Assembly: GCF_029504655.1 (NCBI RefSeq)
Contig: NZ_JAQFIL010000003.1
Location: forward strand, 1-64,000
Origin: Catalinimonas alkaloidigena
GTDB taxonomy: Bacteria; Bacteroidota; Bacteroidia; Cytophagales; Cyclobacteriaceae
Length of the DNA: 64,000 bases
Direction: 5' to 3'
In this document: positions 25,749 through 34,530 of the stretch, one piece after another
How the letters are laid out: each line of letters begins with the position of its first letter
Position numbering within the stretch: position 1 is the first letter of the stretch
Translations under genes and position numbers: made by a program
The notes under the pieces: generated by a model
Database searches by the model: none
What the model saw: the letters and a program-made list of their open reading frames with translations, nothing else
What the model was told of the DNA's origin: nothing

Positions 25749-26223
25749 CATATAACTCCTCCTCAATAACTACCCATACTATCTGAAAATTTTCATTATC
25801 AAGAAAAAACGGACAACTCGTAAAATAGGACAACATGGTTGTTAGTGCCTATCAATACTATGAATTTTGATGAAGAGAAAAGTTGGTTTTCTTTTTCTTT
25901 TCGGATTTAGGCATGATTTTTTTAGCAGGAAAAACAGCAATTCAGCAAGACAACTACCCTACAACTTTCTAAAATATCTTCAAGGTTTACGTATATTATA
26001 TTCGATAATTTCAACCTATAGTAAAAGGAGAGGATAGACATGAGTACCATATTACAGACAGGTCTTCCTCAAGTTTTAGTTTCTTAATAACTCCCTGAAA
26101 ATCAGGGCCCGTTGCGGAACCCAGCGGGTTCACATTTAATGTTAATATGAAGTTTCTCCTTCTTTTTCGGCACAATGTGGAGTATTGAGTTTTACCATTA
26201 CCTGATCAGGGAAATATTAAGCT
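25749..26223. other. Intergenic region after the defence operon
   Basis: About 475 bases without a supported gene. A 15-codon ORF with a good ribosome-binding site (AAAAGGAGAGG just upstream, ATG at 26040, ends 26087) is the only coding hint and may be a gene remnant. A 6-bp hairpin GAACCC-AGC-GGGTTC sits at 26117-26131. The neighbouring gene downstream is also broken, so this may be a decayed border. Confidence 0.4.
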
Positions 26224-27040
26224 TTAGAAATCAAGTAAACGTGCATACAAGTCGGTGCGTCGATCACGCATATAAGTGGCATACTTACGCCAAGTGTGAA
26301 TCATCTCTAAATCAATGGGAGCTGTAATTATTCTTTCTTTTCTATCGGCTTCAGTCAAGATTTTACCCTGTGGCCCTACAATGACAGAATGCCCAAAGCC
26401 CCATAAATTTTTTTCTGTTCCTGTTCGGCAGGCCATGGCCACAAACACGTTGTTTTCCAAGGCTCGCGTCATGGCCAAGGCCCTGGATTGTTCAGGACTC
26501 CCAACCTGCCGGCCCACTGATTTCATCAGCGAACCAAAAAGTAGAATTAAGTACAATCTGAGCGCCCTTCAAAGCCAGACTTCTGATATACTCCGGAAAT
26601 ATAAAGTCATAACAAATGGTCATGGCTACCTTGCCAAGCTCTGTATCAACAATGACTTCGCTATCACCGTAGTTAATCTGGTCTTTCTCAAAGCTAAAAG
26701 GATGTACCTTACGATATTTGGCCCTCAGTCCCTGGGTCGGTGAAATCATGATAGAGCTATTATAGGGTTTGTTGTTATCCCCCTTTTCTATCATTCCCCC
26801 GCTGATCCAGATGTTTTTTCTGAGAGCTAATTCCTCCAGAAAAGCAGTAGTTTTGCCAGGTATTTCTTCTGCTACGGCGTTCAAATCCAGGGAATAGCCC
26901 GTTGTACCGTATTCACAGAATATAGCCATCCTGACTTCTTTATCTTCAATGGAATCTATCATAGAAGATATTTTCTGAAGGTTGGCATTGATATCTCCCA
27001 ACACAGAATCGATTTGTAAAATGGCTAATTTTTTCTCCAT
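26224..27040 (-). pseudogene. Carbon-nitrogen hydrolase (nitrilase superfamily) gene, frameshifted
   Basis: The N-terminal part (26492-27040) holds all three catalytic residues: Glu in AIFCEYGTTGYS, Lys in YRKVHPFSF and Cys in MTICYDFIFPEY. It stops after LNSTFWFADEISGPAGWES. The C-terminal part continues in the next frame as VGSPEQSRALAMTRALENNVFVAMACRTG...TDLYARLLDF (to 26224). The shift lies within 26492-26556, probably near 26495. Joined, the protein would be about 270 residues, normal for this superfamily, which hydrolyses nitriles, amides or carbamoyl groups. The truncated first part lacks the C-terminal half of the fold and is unlikely to be active. A sequencing error is the alternative. 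Confidence 0.85.
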
Positions 27041-27052
27041 AGTCTTTTGGAT

Positions 27053-28135
27053 TTATTGAAATACGCTAAACCATGTCCGGGCATTCTTGCTATAGATCTT
27101 ATCAATCACCTCCCGTGGTAAGCGAAGTCCCTGGAATTTTCCTTCTATCAGATCACTGCTCAAGGAATCCTCTGTGGTAAAATACTGCCAGTCGCGTAGC
27201 CAGGTGTTGTGCATGCTCTGCTGCAGTTCTTCTTTGCTTTCCTCACCCTCATCGCCCATATCAGTGGCATATAATAAACGGTCCTGATATTTGATAAAAA
27301 AATCTCTTACTTTCTCTCTGTCTTCATGGGTTTGGTAAAACAGCTGGCCCATGCGGGCAGCCATATCTACCGACATGTTAGGAAACTGGTCCAGCCGTTT
27401 TGACAATTCATCCACACTCCATTCCAGGCTACCCATATGTGCTCCTATGAAAGTGAGCTCAGGATTTTTTTCCAGCATCCGGTCACGGGCAGCAATCTGC
27501 TCCTCATAGGATGGCATCTCCGGATGCTTGTACATATGGTACTGCGGATTGTTGGTGAAATATCTTTTGTCATTGTTAGTGCTCATCTGCTCTACCGGCA
27601 GCCAGCAGTTTTTTGGCTCTCCCAAATGTCCCATCACAGGAATATTCCGCTGAGTCTGTACATTAAAAATGGTATCCAGTTTCGGGTCATCAATCATCAC
27701 CAGGGCCCCGTCTTTATCCCTTTGTACCATCCCGATATTTTTCCACACTTTCAAGCCTATTGCTCCGGCTTCAAAACAACTGTCCAGCCATGCCAGCGTT
27801 TGTTGTGTCCAGTGGGGGTCATCCCATTCTTTCATAGAGAATGCAGTAACGCAGGCAATATCATCCGGATGTGCATTGGCCTGGAGCATGCCATACCTGA
27901 ACTGTTCTCTCACATCCTGCATACCTGCAGAATGATCAACAACAACGGTAAGCAATTTAAAATTATCCTTCCGTGCTTGTTCTACAAAAGCATCTCTTTC
28001 TGTGCGGATATGCACGTGCACATCCACCTTCTCCACTTGATCAAAATCATCGAGACTATAGTAAGCCTCATTTTCATTGTTTTGTCCGCAGGCTGCAAGC
28101 AGGTAGAGAGTAAAGAGAAAATATAAAAGCTTCAT
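27053..28135 (-). CDS. Amidohydrolase-related (TIM-barrel) lipoprotein
   Basis: 360 residues. A lipoprotein signal ends LYLLAACGQ (Cys16), so the protein is exported and lipid-anchored. The metal-dependent hydrolase pattern is present: KVDVHVHI (first metal His pair), GAIGLKVWKN (possible carboxylated Lys), IPVMGHLGEP and LTFIGAHMGS (later His), and LLYATDMGDEG (Asp). This is the Amidohydro_2 arrangement. The reaction is unknown. It is 12 bp upstream of the nitrilase-type gene on the same strand, so the pair probably formed one amide- or urea-related catabolic unit, now damaged by the downstream frameshift. Confidence 0.85.
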   Translation of the reverse strand: MKLLYFLFTLYLLAACGQNNENEAYYSLDDFDQVEKVDVHVHIRTERDAFVEQARKDNFKLLTVVVDHSAGMQDVREQFRYGMLQANAHPDDIACVTAFSMKEWDDPHWTQQTLAWLDSCFEAGAIGLKVWKNIGMVQRDKDGALVMIDDPKLDTIFNVQTQRNIPVMGHLGEPKNCWLPVEQMSTNNDKRYFTNNPQYHMYKHPEMPSYEEQIAARDRMLEKNPELTFIGAHMGSLEWSVDELSKRLDQFPNMSVDMAARMGQLFYQTHEDREKVRDFFIKYQDRLLYATDMGDEGEESKEELQQSMHNTWLRDWQYFTTEDSLSSDLIEGKFQGLRLPREVIDKIYSKNARTWFSVFQ

Positions 28136-28342
28136 CCTTTATTGATTAAAATTTTACTGAATATTTCTTTTGATGGTCGCTATTTGGAGTATGACAGACA
28201 TTTCTTCTTTACTGTCATAACCTGCACATGGCATGAAGATACATTAAAAATGTAAATAGTGTAATGGCATGTTTAGTATAAGGACTTGATCAGCTGTACA
28301 CGTATAGAAGGATCATCACTTCAATTACATTTCACAGGTTAC

Positions 28343-29344
28343 TTAATTGCTGCTCCCCTCCCCTAGCCCAATTTTCCTCAACAACTTTTGTCTATGTACA
28401 TCACTGGGCCAGCGGAGCCGTTGTTTGTAGAGCCACTGGTAAAGCTTTCGGTCAGGTAGCTGCAAATGGCCATTTTTTTTGTAGAATTCTTCCACCTTAC
28501 GGTAGCTTTCCATCCACTGCCGATCCCGCTCGGACTGTTTAGTGTTGCTAAATTCAAATTCTATCCCCTCCAGTTTCTTGATCTTATCTTTAGATAGTTT
28601 ATCTTTTGTCATTCTTTGTGCCCTTACCCAGTCGTAAAGCTGCTTGTTTTTGTAATGCCGGGGAACGTTGGTATGCCCATGTTCTTTCTTGAACAAGAGA
28701 AGTTGCTGGTAGCGATACTCCCAGGACATAGATTTTTGCTGCTGCATGTCAAATACAAAGCCCAGGCTTTCCAAACGATCTTTTTGCCCGGTAGACAGAC
28801 GGTGTCGGTTTTTGCGCTGGTAGACCACCCACTTGGCCAAGGGTTTATCTTCATAGGTACTGGGCACCATGGTATGGTGATGCTGCCGGAGGTATTCTTT
28901 TAATTTTTGGAACATCTTCTCCCAGCGATCTTCCAGACTCCTGTCTCCAGCAGCCCAGTTAAACCGTAGCTGGTTTAGCAGATGCACTTGTTTGGATGAA
29001 AGCTTGTGTTTTTGCTTTCTCTGCCGGTGAACCCATGCCCCCAGACGCGGATTTTCCGGATGATGAAACAGCAGGTCAGTATGTCCGTGTGTTTCGTAAA
29101 AGTCTTTTAACAGATAGTAATTGTAAAACCAGCGGATATCACGATTCCCGATATTCCAGTCAAACTCAAGCTGTTCCAGACACTTTATTGTTTCTTTGGA
29201 CAAAGAAGTTCTGTGTTTGCGGGCAAGTTGGGTGAGCTGATAGAGCTTTTTATACTCATCATAGGGAGGAACATAGCTATGCCGGTATTTTAGGTAAAAA
29301 GTTTTCAGCAGTGTACAAATCTGCTCTATCTGATCAGCATCCAA
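28343..29344 (-). CDS. Stand-alone helicase-associated (HA) repeat protein
   Basis: 333 residues. At least four repeats of about 65-70 residues follow the HA pattern W-x(n)-L..(F/Y)...HGH(T/L)..P....(L)..W(V/L)..QR...LS..Q...L..L.F: for example FYETHGHTDLLFHHPENPRLGAWVHRQR, YLRQHHHTMVPSTYEDKPLAKWVVYQRK, FKKEHGHTNVPRHYKNKQLYDWVRAQR and FYKKNGHLQLPDRKLYQWLYKQR. HA repeats usually form the C-terminal tail of SF2 helicases, where they are thought to bind nucleic acid. No helicase core is present here or next door. The N-terminal 50 residues are a degenerate repeat. The role is unknown; nucleic-acid binding is inferred. Confidence 0.82.
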   Translation of the reverse strand: MDADQIEQICTLLKTFYLKYRHSYVPPYDEYKKLYQLTQLARKHRTSLSKETIKCLEQLEFDWNIGNRDIRWFYNYYLLKDFYETHGHTDLLFHHPENPRLGAWVHRQRKQKHKLSSKQVHLLNQLRFNWAAGDRSLEDRWEKMFQKLKEYLRQHHHTMVPSTYEDKPLAKWVVYQRKNRHRLSTGQKDRLESLGFVFDMQQQKSMSWEYRYQQLLLFKKEHGHTNVPRHYKNKQLYDWVRAQRMTKDKLSKDKIKKLEGIEFEFSNTKQSERDRQWMESYRKVEEFYKKNGHLQLPDRKLYQWLYKQRLRWPSDVHRQKLLRKIGLGEGSSN

Positions 29345-29512
29345 TGTAGTTCAGGTCAATTCAATTTTTGCCGAAATCAAAATGAATTTTACTTGATTTC
29401 AGCTTTTCCGATGCAAATTACAAATTTTTCGCACTAGGTGTGGATCTGCCTTTTCTAGTTTCCTGTTTTGTATCTACAAAACCCCTCATTTTTTTTGCTC
29501 CCTAAGTTGCCG

Positions 29513-29520
29513 TACTTTTG
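29513..29520 (+). promoter_or_regulatory. Bacteroidetes -7 promoter element before the AlbA-type gene
   Basis: TACTTTTG matches the Bacteroidetes -7 consensus TAnnTTTG. It lies 26 bp before the ATG at 29546. A TTG at 29495-29497 could be the -33 element, although the spacing is slightly short. Confidence 0.5.
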
Positions 29521-29545
29521 AGCGTATCAATTGAATATCGCCCCT

Positions 29546-30877
29546 ATGGCAGACCTTGAATCGCAGCATCTGGACTATAAACAAAGCTGGCAGGACGAAC
29601 ACCTCAAAACCCTCTGTGCCTTTGCAAACTCAGAGGGCGGAGAGATACAACTGGGAAAAGATGATCAAGGAAAAATCACTCACCTTGAACAACCTAAAAA
29701 GCTATTGGAAAGTCTGCCGGGAAAAATTATCCAGAAGCTGGGCATCTATCCACGGCTGGATTTAGTGCAGGAAGAAGAGCAAGCCTTTATTGTCATTCGC
29801 ATAGAAGCCTCTCCCCTACCCGTCGGACTGAACGGTAAATATTACAAGCGTATTGGTAGTACCAACCAAGAACTGAAAGGACCGGTGCTGAGCCAGTTTC
29901 TGATGGAAAAGAGTGGTAATGGCTGGGACGAACTGCCGGAACCTCAGGCTACCCTCAAAGATTTAGACATCAACACCTTAGAGCGATTCCAAAGGTTTGC
30001 TGCCGAGCGTGTACCTTCCATTCGCCAGGAGCCTTTAAAAACAGATAAAGACTTACTCAGTTTTTTACAAAAGCTCAATCTAGCCGAAGGAGGTATGCTG
30101 AGCCGGGCCGCTATACTACTATTTGGAAAAGAACCCCAACGCTACTACAGGGATGCATATTTGAAGATTGGTATGTTCGCTTCTGATGCTGAGCTACTTT
30201 CCGACGACCATATCAAAGGCAACCTTTTCAACCAGGTGGAGCAAGGCATGGAGGTATTAAAGCTGAAATACCTGGTCCCCAAGGTGTATTATGAAGGTAT
30301 TGTCAGAAAGGAAAAAGCCGAGTATCCTGAGTCTGCCCTTCGTGAGGCCATCATCAATGCATTAGTGCACCGTGATTATACAGGGCCACCCTTGCAGATC
30401 AGTGTTTACGATGATAAAATGATATTGTGGAATGAGGGTGGGCTTCCCGCTACCCTTACTATAGAAGATCTGAAACATAAACATCCATCCCGGCCCCGCA
30501 ACAGGTCGCTATCGGATGTCTTCTATAAGGCTGGTTATATTGAGTCCTGGGGACGGGGTACTATTGCCATCACTCAGGATTGTCTTCGGGCAGGCTTACC
30601 TGAACCGGCTTTTCGGGAAGCTTTTGGTGGACTAGAGGTGACCTTCTTCAAAAACACCCTCACCGAAGAGCAACTCGCCAAGCTACCTATCAATAACCGG
30701 CAGCGCCAGGCCATTCAGTACCTTAAGGAGTACAGCCGCATCAGCAACAAGGATTACCAGGAGTTGACCAATTGCTCCCGAAATACAGCGAGTAATGACC
30801 TGAAAGAGTTGGTTTCGCTCAAGATCATCATGCAGGCTGGGCGCAAAGGGGCGGGATCTTATTATGTGCTCCGCTAA
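29546..30877 (+). CDS. AlbA/Schlafen-type DNA-binding protein with GHKL-like ATPase fold
   Basis: 443 residues from the ATG at 29546; an upstream TTG at 29531 lies too close to the promoter box. The N-terminal AlbA_2 domain reads LESQHLDYKQSWQDEHLKTLCAFANSEGGEIQLGKDD. The middle has EYPESALREAIINALVHRDYTGPPLQISVYDDKMILWNEGGLP, and NRSLSDVFYKAGYIESWGRGTIAITQDC follows, both typical of the 'RecG-like/HATPase_c_4' group. The C-terminus is a winged helix (RQRQAIQYLKEYSRISNKDYQELTNCSRNTASNDLKELVSLKII). Such proteins are taken as transcription regulators or defence factors; the function here is not known. The last gene before the conjugation operon, it converges with traO. Confidence 0.85.
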   Translation: MADLESQHLDYKQSWQDEHLKTLCAFANSEGGEIQLGKDDQGKITHLEQPKKLLESLPGKIIQKLGIYPRLDLVQEEEQAFIVIRIEASPLPVGLNGKYYKRIGSTNQELKGPVLSQFLMEKSGNGWDELPEPQATLKDLDINTLERFQRFAAERVPSIRQEPLKTDKDLLSFLQKLNLAEGGMLSRAAILLFGKEPQRYYRDAYLKIGMFASDAELLSDDHIKGNLFNQVEQGMEVLKLKYLVPKVYYEGIVRKEKAEYPESALREAIINALVHRDYTGPPLQISVYDDKMILWNEGGLPATLTIEDLKHKHPSRPRNRSLSDVFYKAGYIESWGRGTIAITQDCLRAGLPEPAFREAFGGLEVTFFKNTLTEEQLAKLPINNRQRQAIQYLKEYSRISNKDYQELTNCSRNTASNDLKELVSLKIIMQAGRKGAGSYYVLR

Positions 30878-30886
30878 GCGAAATTC

Positions 30887-30916
30887 AATTGCACAATAAT
30901 TGCACAAATTGCACAA
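30887..30916. repeat. Three direct copies of AATTGCACAA
   Basis: Copies at 30887-30896, 30898-30907 and 30907-30916 lie directly after the stop codon of the AlbA-type gene and before the convergent traO stop. They could be slippage of an old coding end or a small binding site. Confidence 0.5.
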
Positions 30917-30932
30917 TCGAGCTTTGCTCATG

Positions 30933-31553
30933 TTAAAAATTAAACCGGATTCCTAGCATAGCCTGCTGCACCTGCTGGTCATAATGATTCTTTAGAAAAT
31001 AGGTATAGCGGTAACGGGCTAAGAGGGTTAAGTAACGACATAAGTAAACTTCAGTCAAAATATTGGCGTGACCACCCAGGGTGAAACCTTCGTTCAATGT
31101 TGTTTCCTCTTGGTCAAATTCCGGTACTTCTTCCGATGTATCTAACAGACTAGAATCTATCTTATAGCGAATAGAAGATAAATCAGGTTCCTGATACGTC
31201 TGGGTGAGTCCAGCCCCAATACTGAAATATACATGCCTGAATAACTTTAAAAAGCTGTAATCAATAGTTTCGTGGAGCATGAAAGTATTTATCCCGTATT
31301 CTGAAGTCACCCGATAGGCTGCATAAGTAGTAAGACATGAATAGTTACCCCGCTCATACCCGCCACTAATTTCTATCTGGAATCTTTTGCTCAAAAAGGT
31401 CTGATAACCTATTGAATATAGCTCATCCAGGTTGGGCTGAACGCCATATTCTACGCTTATCCCCTTCAATCCCTTGAAATGAAACTGAGCATGTGCTGTG
31501 GTGAAACTGATTAAACAAATTAAAAAACTAAGAATAGCGTGTGTCTTTATCAT
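30933..31553 (-). CDS. traO: Conjugal transfer protein TraO-like (outer-membrane beta-barrel)
   Basis: 206 residues. A signal peptide ends TTAHAQ (about residue 22), and the mature part alternates hydrophobic and polar residues with tyrosine-rich strands (ISVEYGVQPNLDELYSIGYQTFLSKRFQIEISGGYERGNYSC...YLTLLARYRYTYFLKNHYDQQVQQAMLGIRFNF), ending in Phe as many outer-membrane proteins do. In Bacteroidota conjugative elements TraO closes the secretion gene row, as here. It is the last gene of the minus-strand operon, 4 bp after the preceding coiled-coil gene. Confidence 0.82.
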   Translation of the reverse strand: MIKTHAILSFLICLISFTTAHAQFHFKGLKGISVEYGVQPNLDELYSIGYQTFLSKRFQIEISGGYERGNYSCLTTYAAYRVTSEYGINTFMLHETIDYSFLKLFRHVYFSIGAGLTQTYQEPDLSSIRYKIDSSLLDTSEEVPEFDQEETTLNEGFTLGGHANILTEVYLCRYLTLLARYRYTYFLKNHYDQQVQQAMLGIRFNF

Positions 31554-31557
31554 GGGT

Positions 31558-32367
31558 TTACTCCATTAACTTTTTGGTAAATAGATATTGACCTATCCGG
31601 TTTTTATGAAGTCTTTTTATAGTGTGCTTTGCTTCGCTTTCTGCCAGAAGAATGCTGTCACTTTTTTCAATAAATTCATAACTCATTGTAATGTAGCGTT
31701 GTGCAATGCGCTGATTTCGGATACGCTCGTAATCACTCATGGCAAAAGCTTTATCTTGATGCACTTTCTGAGAAAGCTCCATTCCTTTCTCCCGGTATAG
31801 ATCAGCCCATTTCCGGTAGGTATGTGCAGCCTGAGTAGCACGTTTACCGACAAATTCCTGCAAGTAAAGCCGAAAGTTACGATTGTCTGCGATACGTTGT
31901 TCCAGTACATTGGATGTTCCAGGCAGAGGCGCTGCAAAGTACATTTTATCAGCGAGCTCCCGGGCAGCTTCAGCCACATCTGGATGCTTATAAAGGTTGT
32001 TCAACCTTTCACCATATTCCTGATCAAGTGGCTCAGCTACATATGCATCTACATCATGCTTGATATTATTAATCTCAATCAATTCATTCTCAATTGAGGC
32101 CATCTTCATTCCGATGACACTTTGTGCCATGTATTTTGCCTGGTCAATACTGTCCTGAAGAGCGTATATTTTATCATAGGTTTCGTCAATGACATCTTTG
32201 GTCTTCTCTATTTTCTTCCAAAGCACAAGTTCGCCCAGGCTTTGTGCGGTGTTGTTGATCTCTTCTTTACGGTTTTTCTTGTCCTTAACTATCACTACAC
32301 ATTGATTGCTCATAAGCAAAATGGTAATCATGCAGTACCCGAGAAGCTTAACATGGATGACTTTCAT
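31558..32367 (-). CDS. VirB5/TraI-like coiled-coil protein of the tra operon (copy 3)
   Basis: 269 residues. The N-terminal hydrophobic segment (VKLLGYCMITILLMSNQCVV) could be a signal or lipoprotein peptide (Cys near 23). A long alpha-helical body follows (EKTKDVIDETYDKIYALQDSIDQAKYM). The C-terminal motif MSDYERIRNQRIAQRYITMSYEFIEKSDSILL is shared with the two genes upstream (see 32411-33658 and 33685-34518). VirB5-type proteins sit at the pilus tip and help cell contact. An 18-bp palindromic AT-rich element lies just upstream of its start (32376-32393). Assignment rests on position, signal, helical character and the shared motif. Confidence 0.65.
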   Translation of the reverse strand: MKVIHVKLLGYCMITILLMSNQCVVIVKDKKNRKEEINNTAQSLGELVLWKKIEKTKDVIDETYDKIYALQDSIDQAKYMAQSVIGMKMASIENELIEINNIKHDVDAYVAEPLDQEYGERLNNLYKHPDVAEAARELADKMYFAAPLPGTSNVLEQRIADNRNFRLYLQEFVGKRATQAAHTYRKWADLYREKGMELSQKVHQDKAFAMSDYERIRNQRIAQRYITMSYEFIEKSDSILLAESEAKHTIKRLHKNRIGQYLFTKKLME

Positions 32368-32375
32368 AAAAAAAA

Positions 32376-32393
32376 TATCTAATTAGATAATTA
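32376..32393. repeat. TATCTAATTAGATAATTA element, shared with the AT-rich region at 49616
   Basis: The 18 bases at 32376-32393 are identical to 49616-49633, in the palindromic region before the mobilisation genes. The core ATCTAATTAGAT is self-complementary. Here it lies 9 bp upstream of the third VirB5-like gene and inside the 43-bp gap between genes, so it could be an operator or internal promoter site. It is AT-rich, so chance is not excluded. Confidence 0.5.
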
Positions 32394-32410
32394 GGTAATT
32401 AAACGATTAA

Positions 32411-33658
32411 CTAAAAATAATCTTCCAGTCTTCTGAACAGTGCTTTTTGCTTTACATAATTGTCTTTCATTAGGGCAACAGAATTTATGAAGCTATCAGA
32501 AAGCAGGCGTTCAGCTTTTGACTGTAGTTGTAAACTCTCGTGGAAATATGCATTGGCAATTTCAGCTGTGTTGATTCTTTCAGCATCATCCATTCTTAGT
32601 TTATCTTTGTCTTTTAACTTTTGGTTAAGATCCTCCCCATACCGGCGGTAGCGTTGGGCAAGCTCACGATAGGCAAGTGCCAGCATTTTCTTTCGTTTAT
32701 TAGCCATTTCAACAAGGGTTAGGCGGTTGGTAGCCATATTCGTAGATAGCGTTTGGAATTGATCATACTGTACTGGTATATTAAGTTCAGTGTCCAGCAA
32801 ATTAATTTGCCGATAAAGGTCTTTTCCTGCATGGAAAGTGGCTTTTCCAGATTGGTAAATCTCCTGAAGAGCATGGGCATAGCTTAGCATTTCATCAGGG
32901 ACTTCTAAGGCGAGGCTTTGCATTATCTCCCAATCCATAGCCGACATTTTGAGAAATCGGATGATGCCTACCTGCTTTAGCAGCTCTATTTTTTCGCGCT
33001 GAAGCTCATATTTACCCTCAGCATTCTTCTTAAAGAGGGTTTGCATGACATTCTCGGCAGCCAACTTTACCCAGTATTTGAAATTCTTTTTCCCTTCCTG
33101 TTTCTTTTTAGCCCTTTTTTCAAGAGGATCCAGAACTGGTATCCCTCTTCCTTGAGGTATAACCTTATCTAACAAAGCTGAATTCTTTTCCTTCAAGGCT
33201 TTCAACATAGGCTCTAACTCGGTATACAATATATTCAAGGCTGCATCAACACCTGTCTGTGTCAGCTCATCATTCAGATTTTCTGTCCAAGCATTTAGAC
33301 GGTCATAATAGTCTGATTCGGATTCGAATAATAATTCTTCTTCTTCCTTATCGAAAGTAATACCTCCCTGATGCTGCGGCATAGTGATATCCTGTTCATT
33401 AGCATATTGGTAAGCTTGATTCATCATATCATCCACACCTTCTTTGCTATAGTAATGTTTGTATTCATCCTTGAAAGCTTTTTCCCAATCTTTCCCTTGC
33501 CAGTCACTCCAGTCAAAATCTTCCAAAAGAGAATCACTTAGGTTTAGAGTGTCTTTTCCATCCTCAGGCAGCCAGTTAAATGGATTAGATTGATTTTCCT
33601 GAGCTGTTAAGCATATAGGAATCATCAGGAAATGGATAACCAAGATTAGTTTATGCAT
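32411..33658 (-). CDS. VirB5/TraI-like coiled-coil protein of the tra operon (copy 2, long form)
   Basis: 415 residues. A signal peptide (MHKLILVIHFLMIPICLTAQ, cleaved near 20) precedes an acidic region (NWLPEDGKDTLNLSDSLLEDFDWSDW), with a charged middle that includes KRAKKKQEGKKNFKYW. The C-terminal helical motif MDDAERINTAEIANAYFHESLQLQSKAERLL matches copies 1 and 3. The repeated YRRYGEDLNQKLKDKDKLRM lead is close to copy 3 (YREKGMELSQKVHQDKAFAM). It is about 150 residues longer than its neighbours because of the N-terminal acidic part. It is secreted to the periplasm or surface and presumably contributes to pilus assembly or mating contact. No named family was recognised with certainty. 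Confidence 0.65.
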   Translation of the reverse strand: MHKLILVIHFLMIPICLTAQENQSNPFNWLPEDGKDTLNLSDSLLEDFDWSDWQGKDWEKAFKDEYKHYYSKEGVDDMMNQAYQYANEQDITMPQHQGGITFDKEEEELLFESESDYYDRLNAWTENLNDELTQTGVDAALNILYTELEPMLKALKEKNSALLDKVIPQGRGIPVLDPLEKRAKKKQEGKKNFKYWVKLAAENVMQTLFKKNAEGKYELQREKIELLKQVGIIRFLKMSAMDWEIMQSLALEVPDEMLSYAHALQEIYQSGKATFHAGKDLYRQINLLDTELNIPVQYDQFQTLSTNMATNRLTLVEMANKRKKMLALAYRELAQRYRRYGEDLNQKLKDKDKLRMDDAERINTAEIANAYFHESLQLQSKAERLLSDSFINSVALMKDNYVKQKALFRRLEDYF

Positions 33659-33684
33659 GGCTACTCTTTAGTTTGACATCTGCT

Positions 33685-34518
33685 CTACTCACCTCCAAAA
33701 AACTTATCCATAGCGGTATACTGTTGGTACATATGCAATGTCTCTTGTTGTACTGGTGCTTCACGGCTTATTTCTTTTTCTATCAGCTGATCGCACATTA
33801 GTCGTAGCTCCAAAGCCTTTCTAACATAAGAAGCGGTAGTTTCCAAAAGCTGTATTCTATCCGCTTCATTCATCTTAAGTGTAGAGTTTTCTCCATCGGT
33901 AGACCTACTCTTGTGAAGCAATTCATTTAGCTGTTCTGCTTTAGTTAACATCACTTCAGCTACCTGGTTATAGGTGAGGGCAATCTGGATACTTTTTCTG
34001 GCAGAAGCATAAGCGAATATTTCCCGGTTGGCCAGCTTATTACCAATTACGTTTTGCAAGGGAGGCAAATCATCAGGAAGTTTTTCGTCAAAATCAAAGC
34101 CAAAAACCTGATGAAGTACTTCCGAACCTAAAGAAGTGCTGGCATTCCCATAGCCTTGTATCATAGGGTGATCGCCGGGGAGAATGCTGCTAACATAATG
34201 ATTTAGATCAGTAGAAACCTGGGCGGTGGCATCCATTTCAAATTGGATGTTGCTAATGCCTAGTTTATCGCTTTTGATTAAAGCTTTCACCTCCCATAAA
34301 GCATCATCTATGGTTTGCTGCAGTTCACGTATGTTCTGTACTGTATTCTTAATGTCTGAAGCAATTTCATTGGCATCTTTAATAACACTATTTGTTTTAG
34401 CTAGAATGCCTCCGTTGGCAATGGTAGCGGCGATATCTCCGGGATCAACAACTATCAACTGAGCTTCAGCCAATGTAAAGCAGCCCAGGGAAAATAGTGT
34501 ACAAATGAGTTTCTTCAT
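33685..34518 (-). CDS. VirB5/TraI-like secreted helical protein (copy 1)
   Basis: 277 residues. A signal peptide (MKKLICTLFSLGCFTLAEAQ) is followed by LIVVDPGDIAATIANGGILAKTNSVIKDANEIASDIKNTVQNIRELQQTIDD. This is the VirB5 pattern of a 'VxDPxxxA' start and a long helix, and the best match in the row to TraI of CTnDOT-type systems. The C-terminal motif MNEADRIQLLETTASYVRKALELRLMCDQLIEKE parallels the two genes downstream. It is 26 bp from copy 2. TraI normally lies between TraG and TraJ in these elements, so the position here, after TraM, is unusual. Confidence 0.7.
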   Translation of the reverse strand: MKKLICTLFSLGCFTLAEAQLIVVDPGDIAATIANGGILAKTNSVIKDANEIASDIKNTVQNIRELQQTIDDALWEVKALIKSDKLGISNIQFEMDATAQVSTDLNHYVSSILPGDHPMIQGYGNASTSLGSEVLHQVFGFDFDEKLPDDLPPLQNVIGNKLANREIFAYASARKSIQIALTYNQVAEVMLTKAEQLNELLHKSRSTDGENSTLKMNEADRIQLLETTASYVRKALELRLMCDQLIEKEISREAPVQQETLHMYQQYTAMDKFFGGE

Positions 34519-34530
34519 GTTCTTAATAAT

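Noticed and set aside
26040..26087. 15-codon ORF with a good ribosome-binding site
   Set aside because: Too short to support as a gene; probably a remnant.
27437..28126. 229-codon plus-strand ORF opposite the amidohydrolase lipoprotein
   Set aside because: The minus-strand gene has a lipoprotein signal and the metal-binding motifs; the plus frame shows none.
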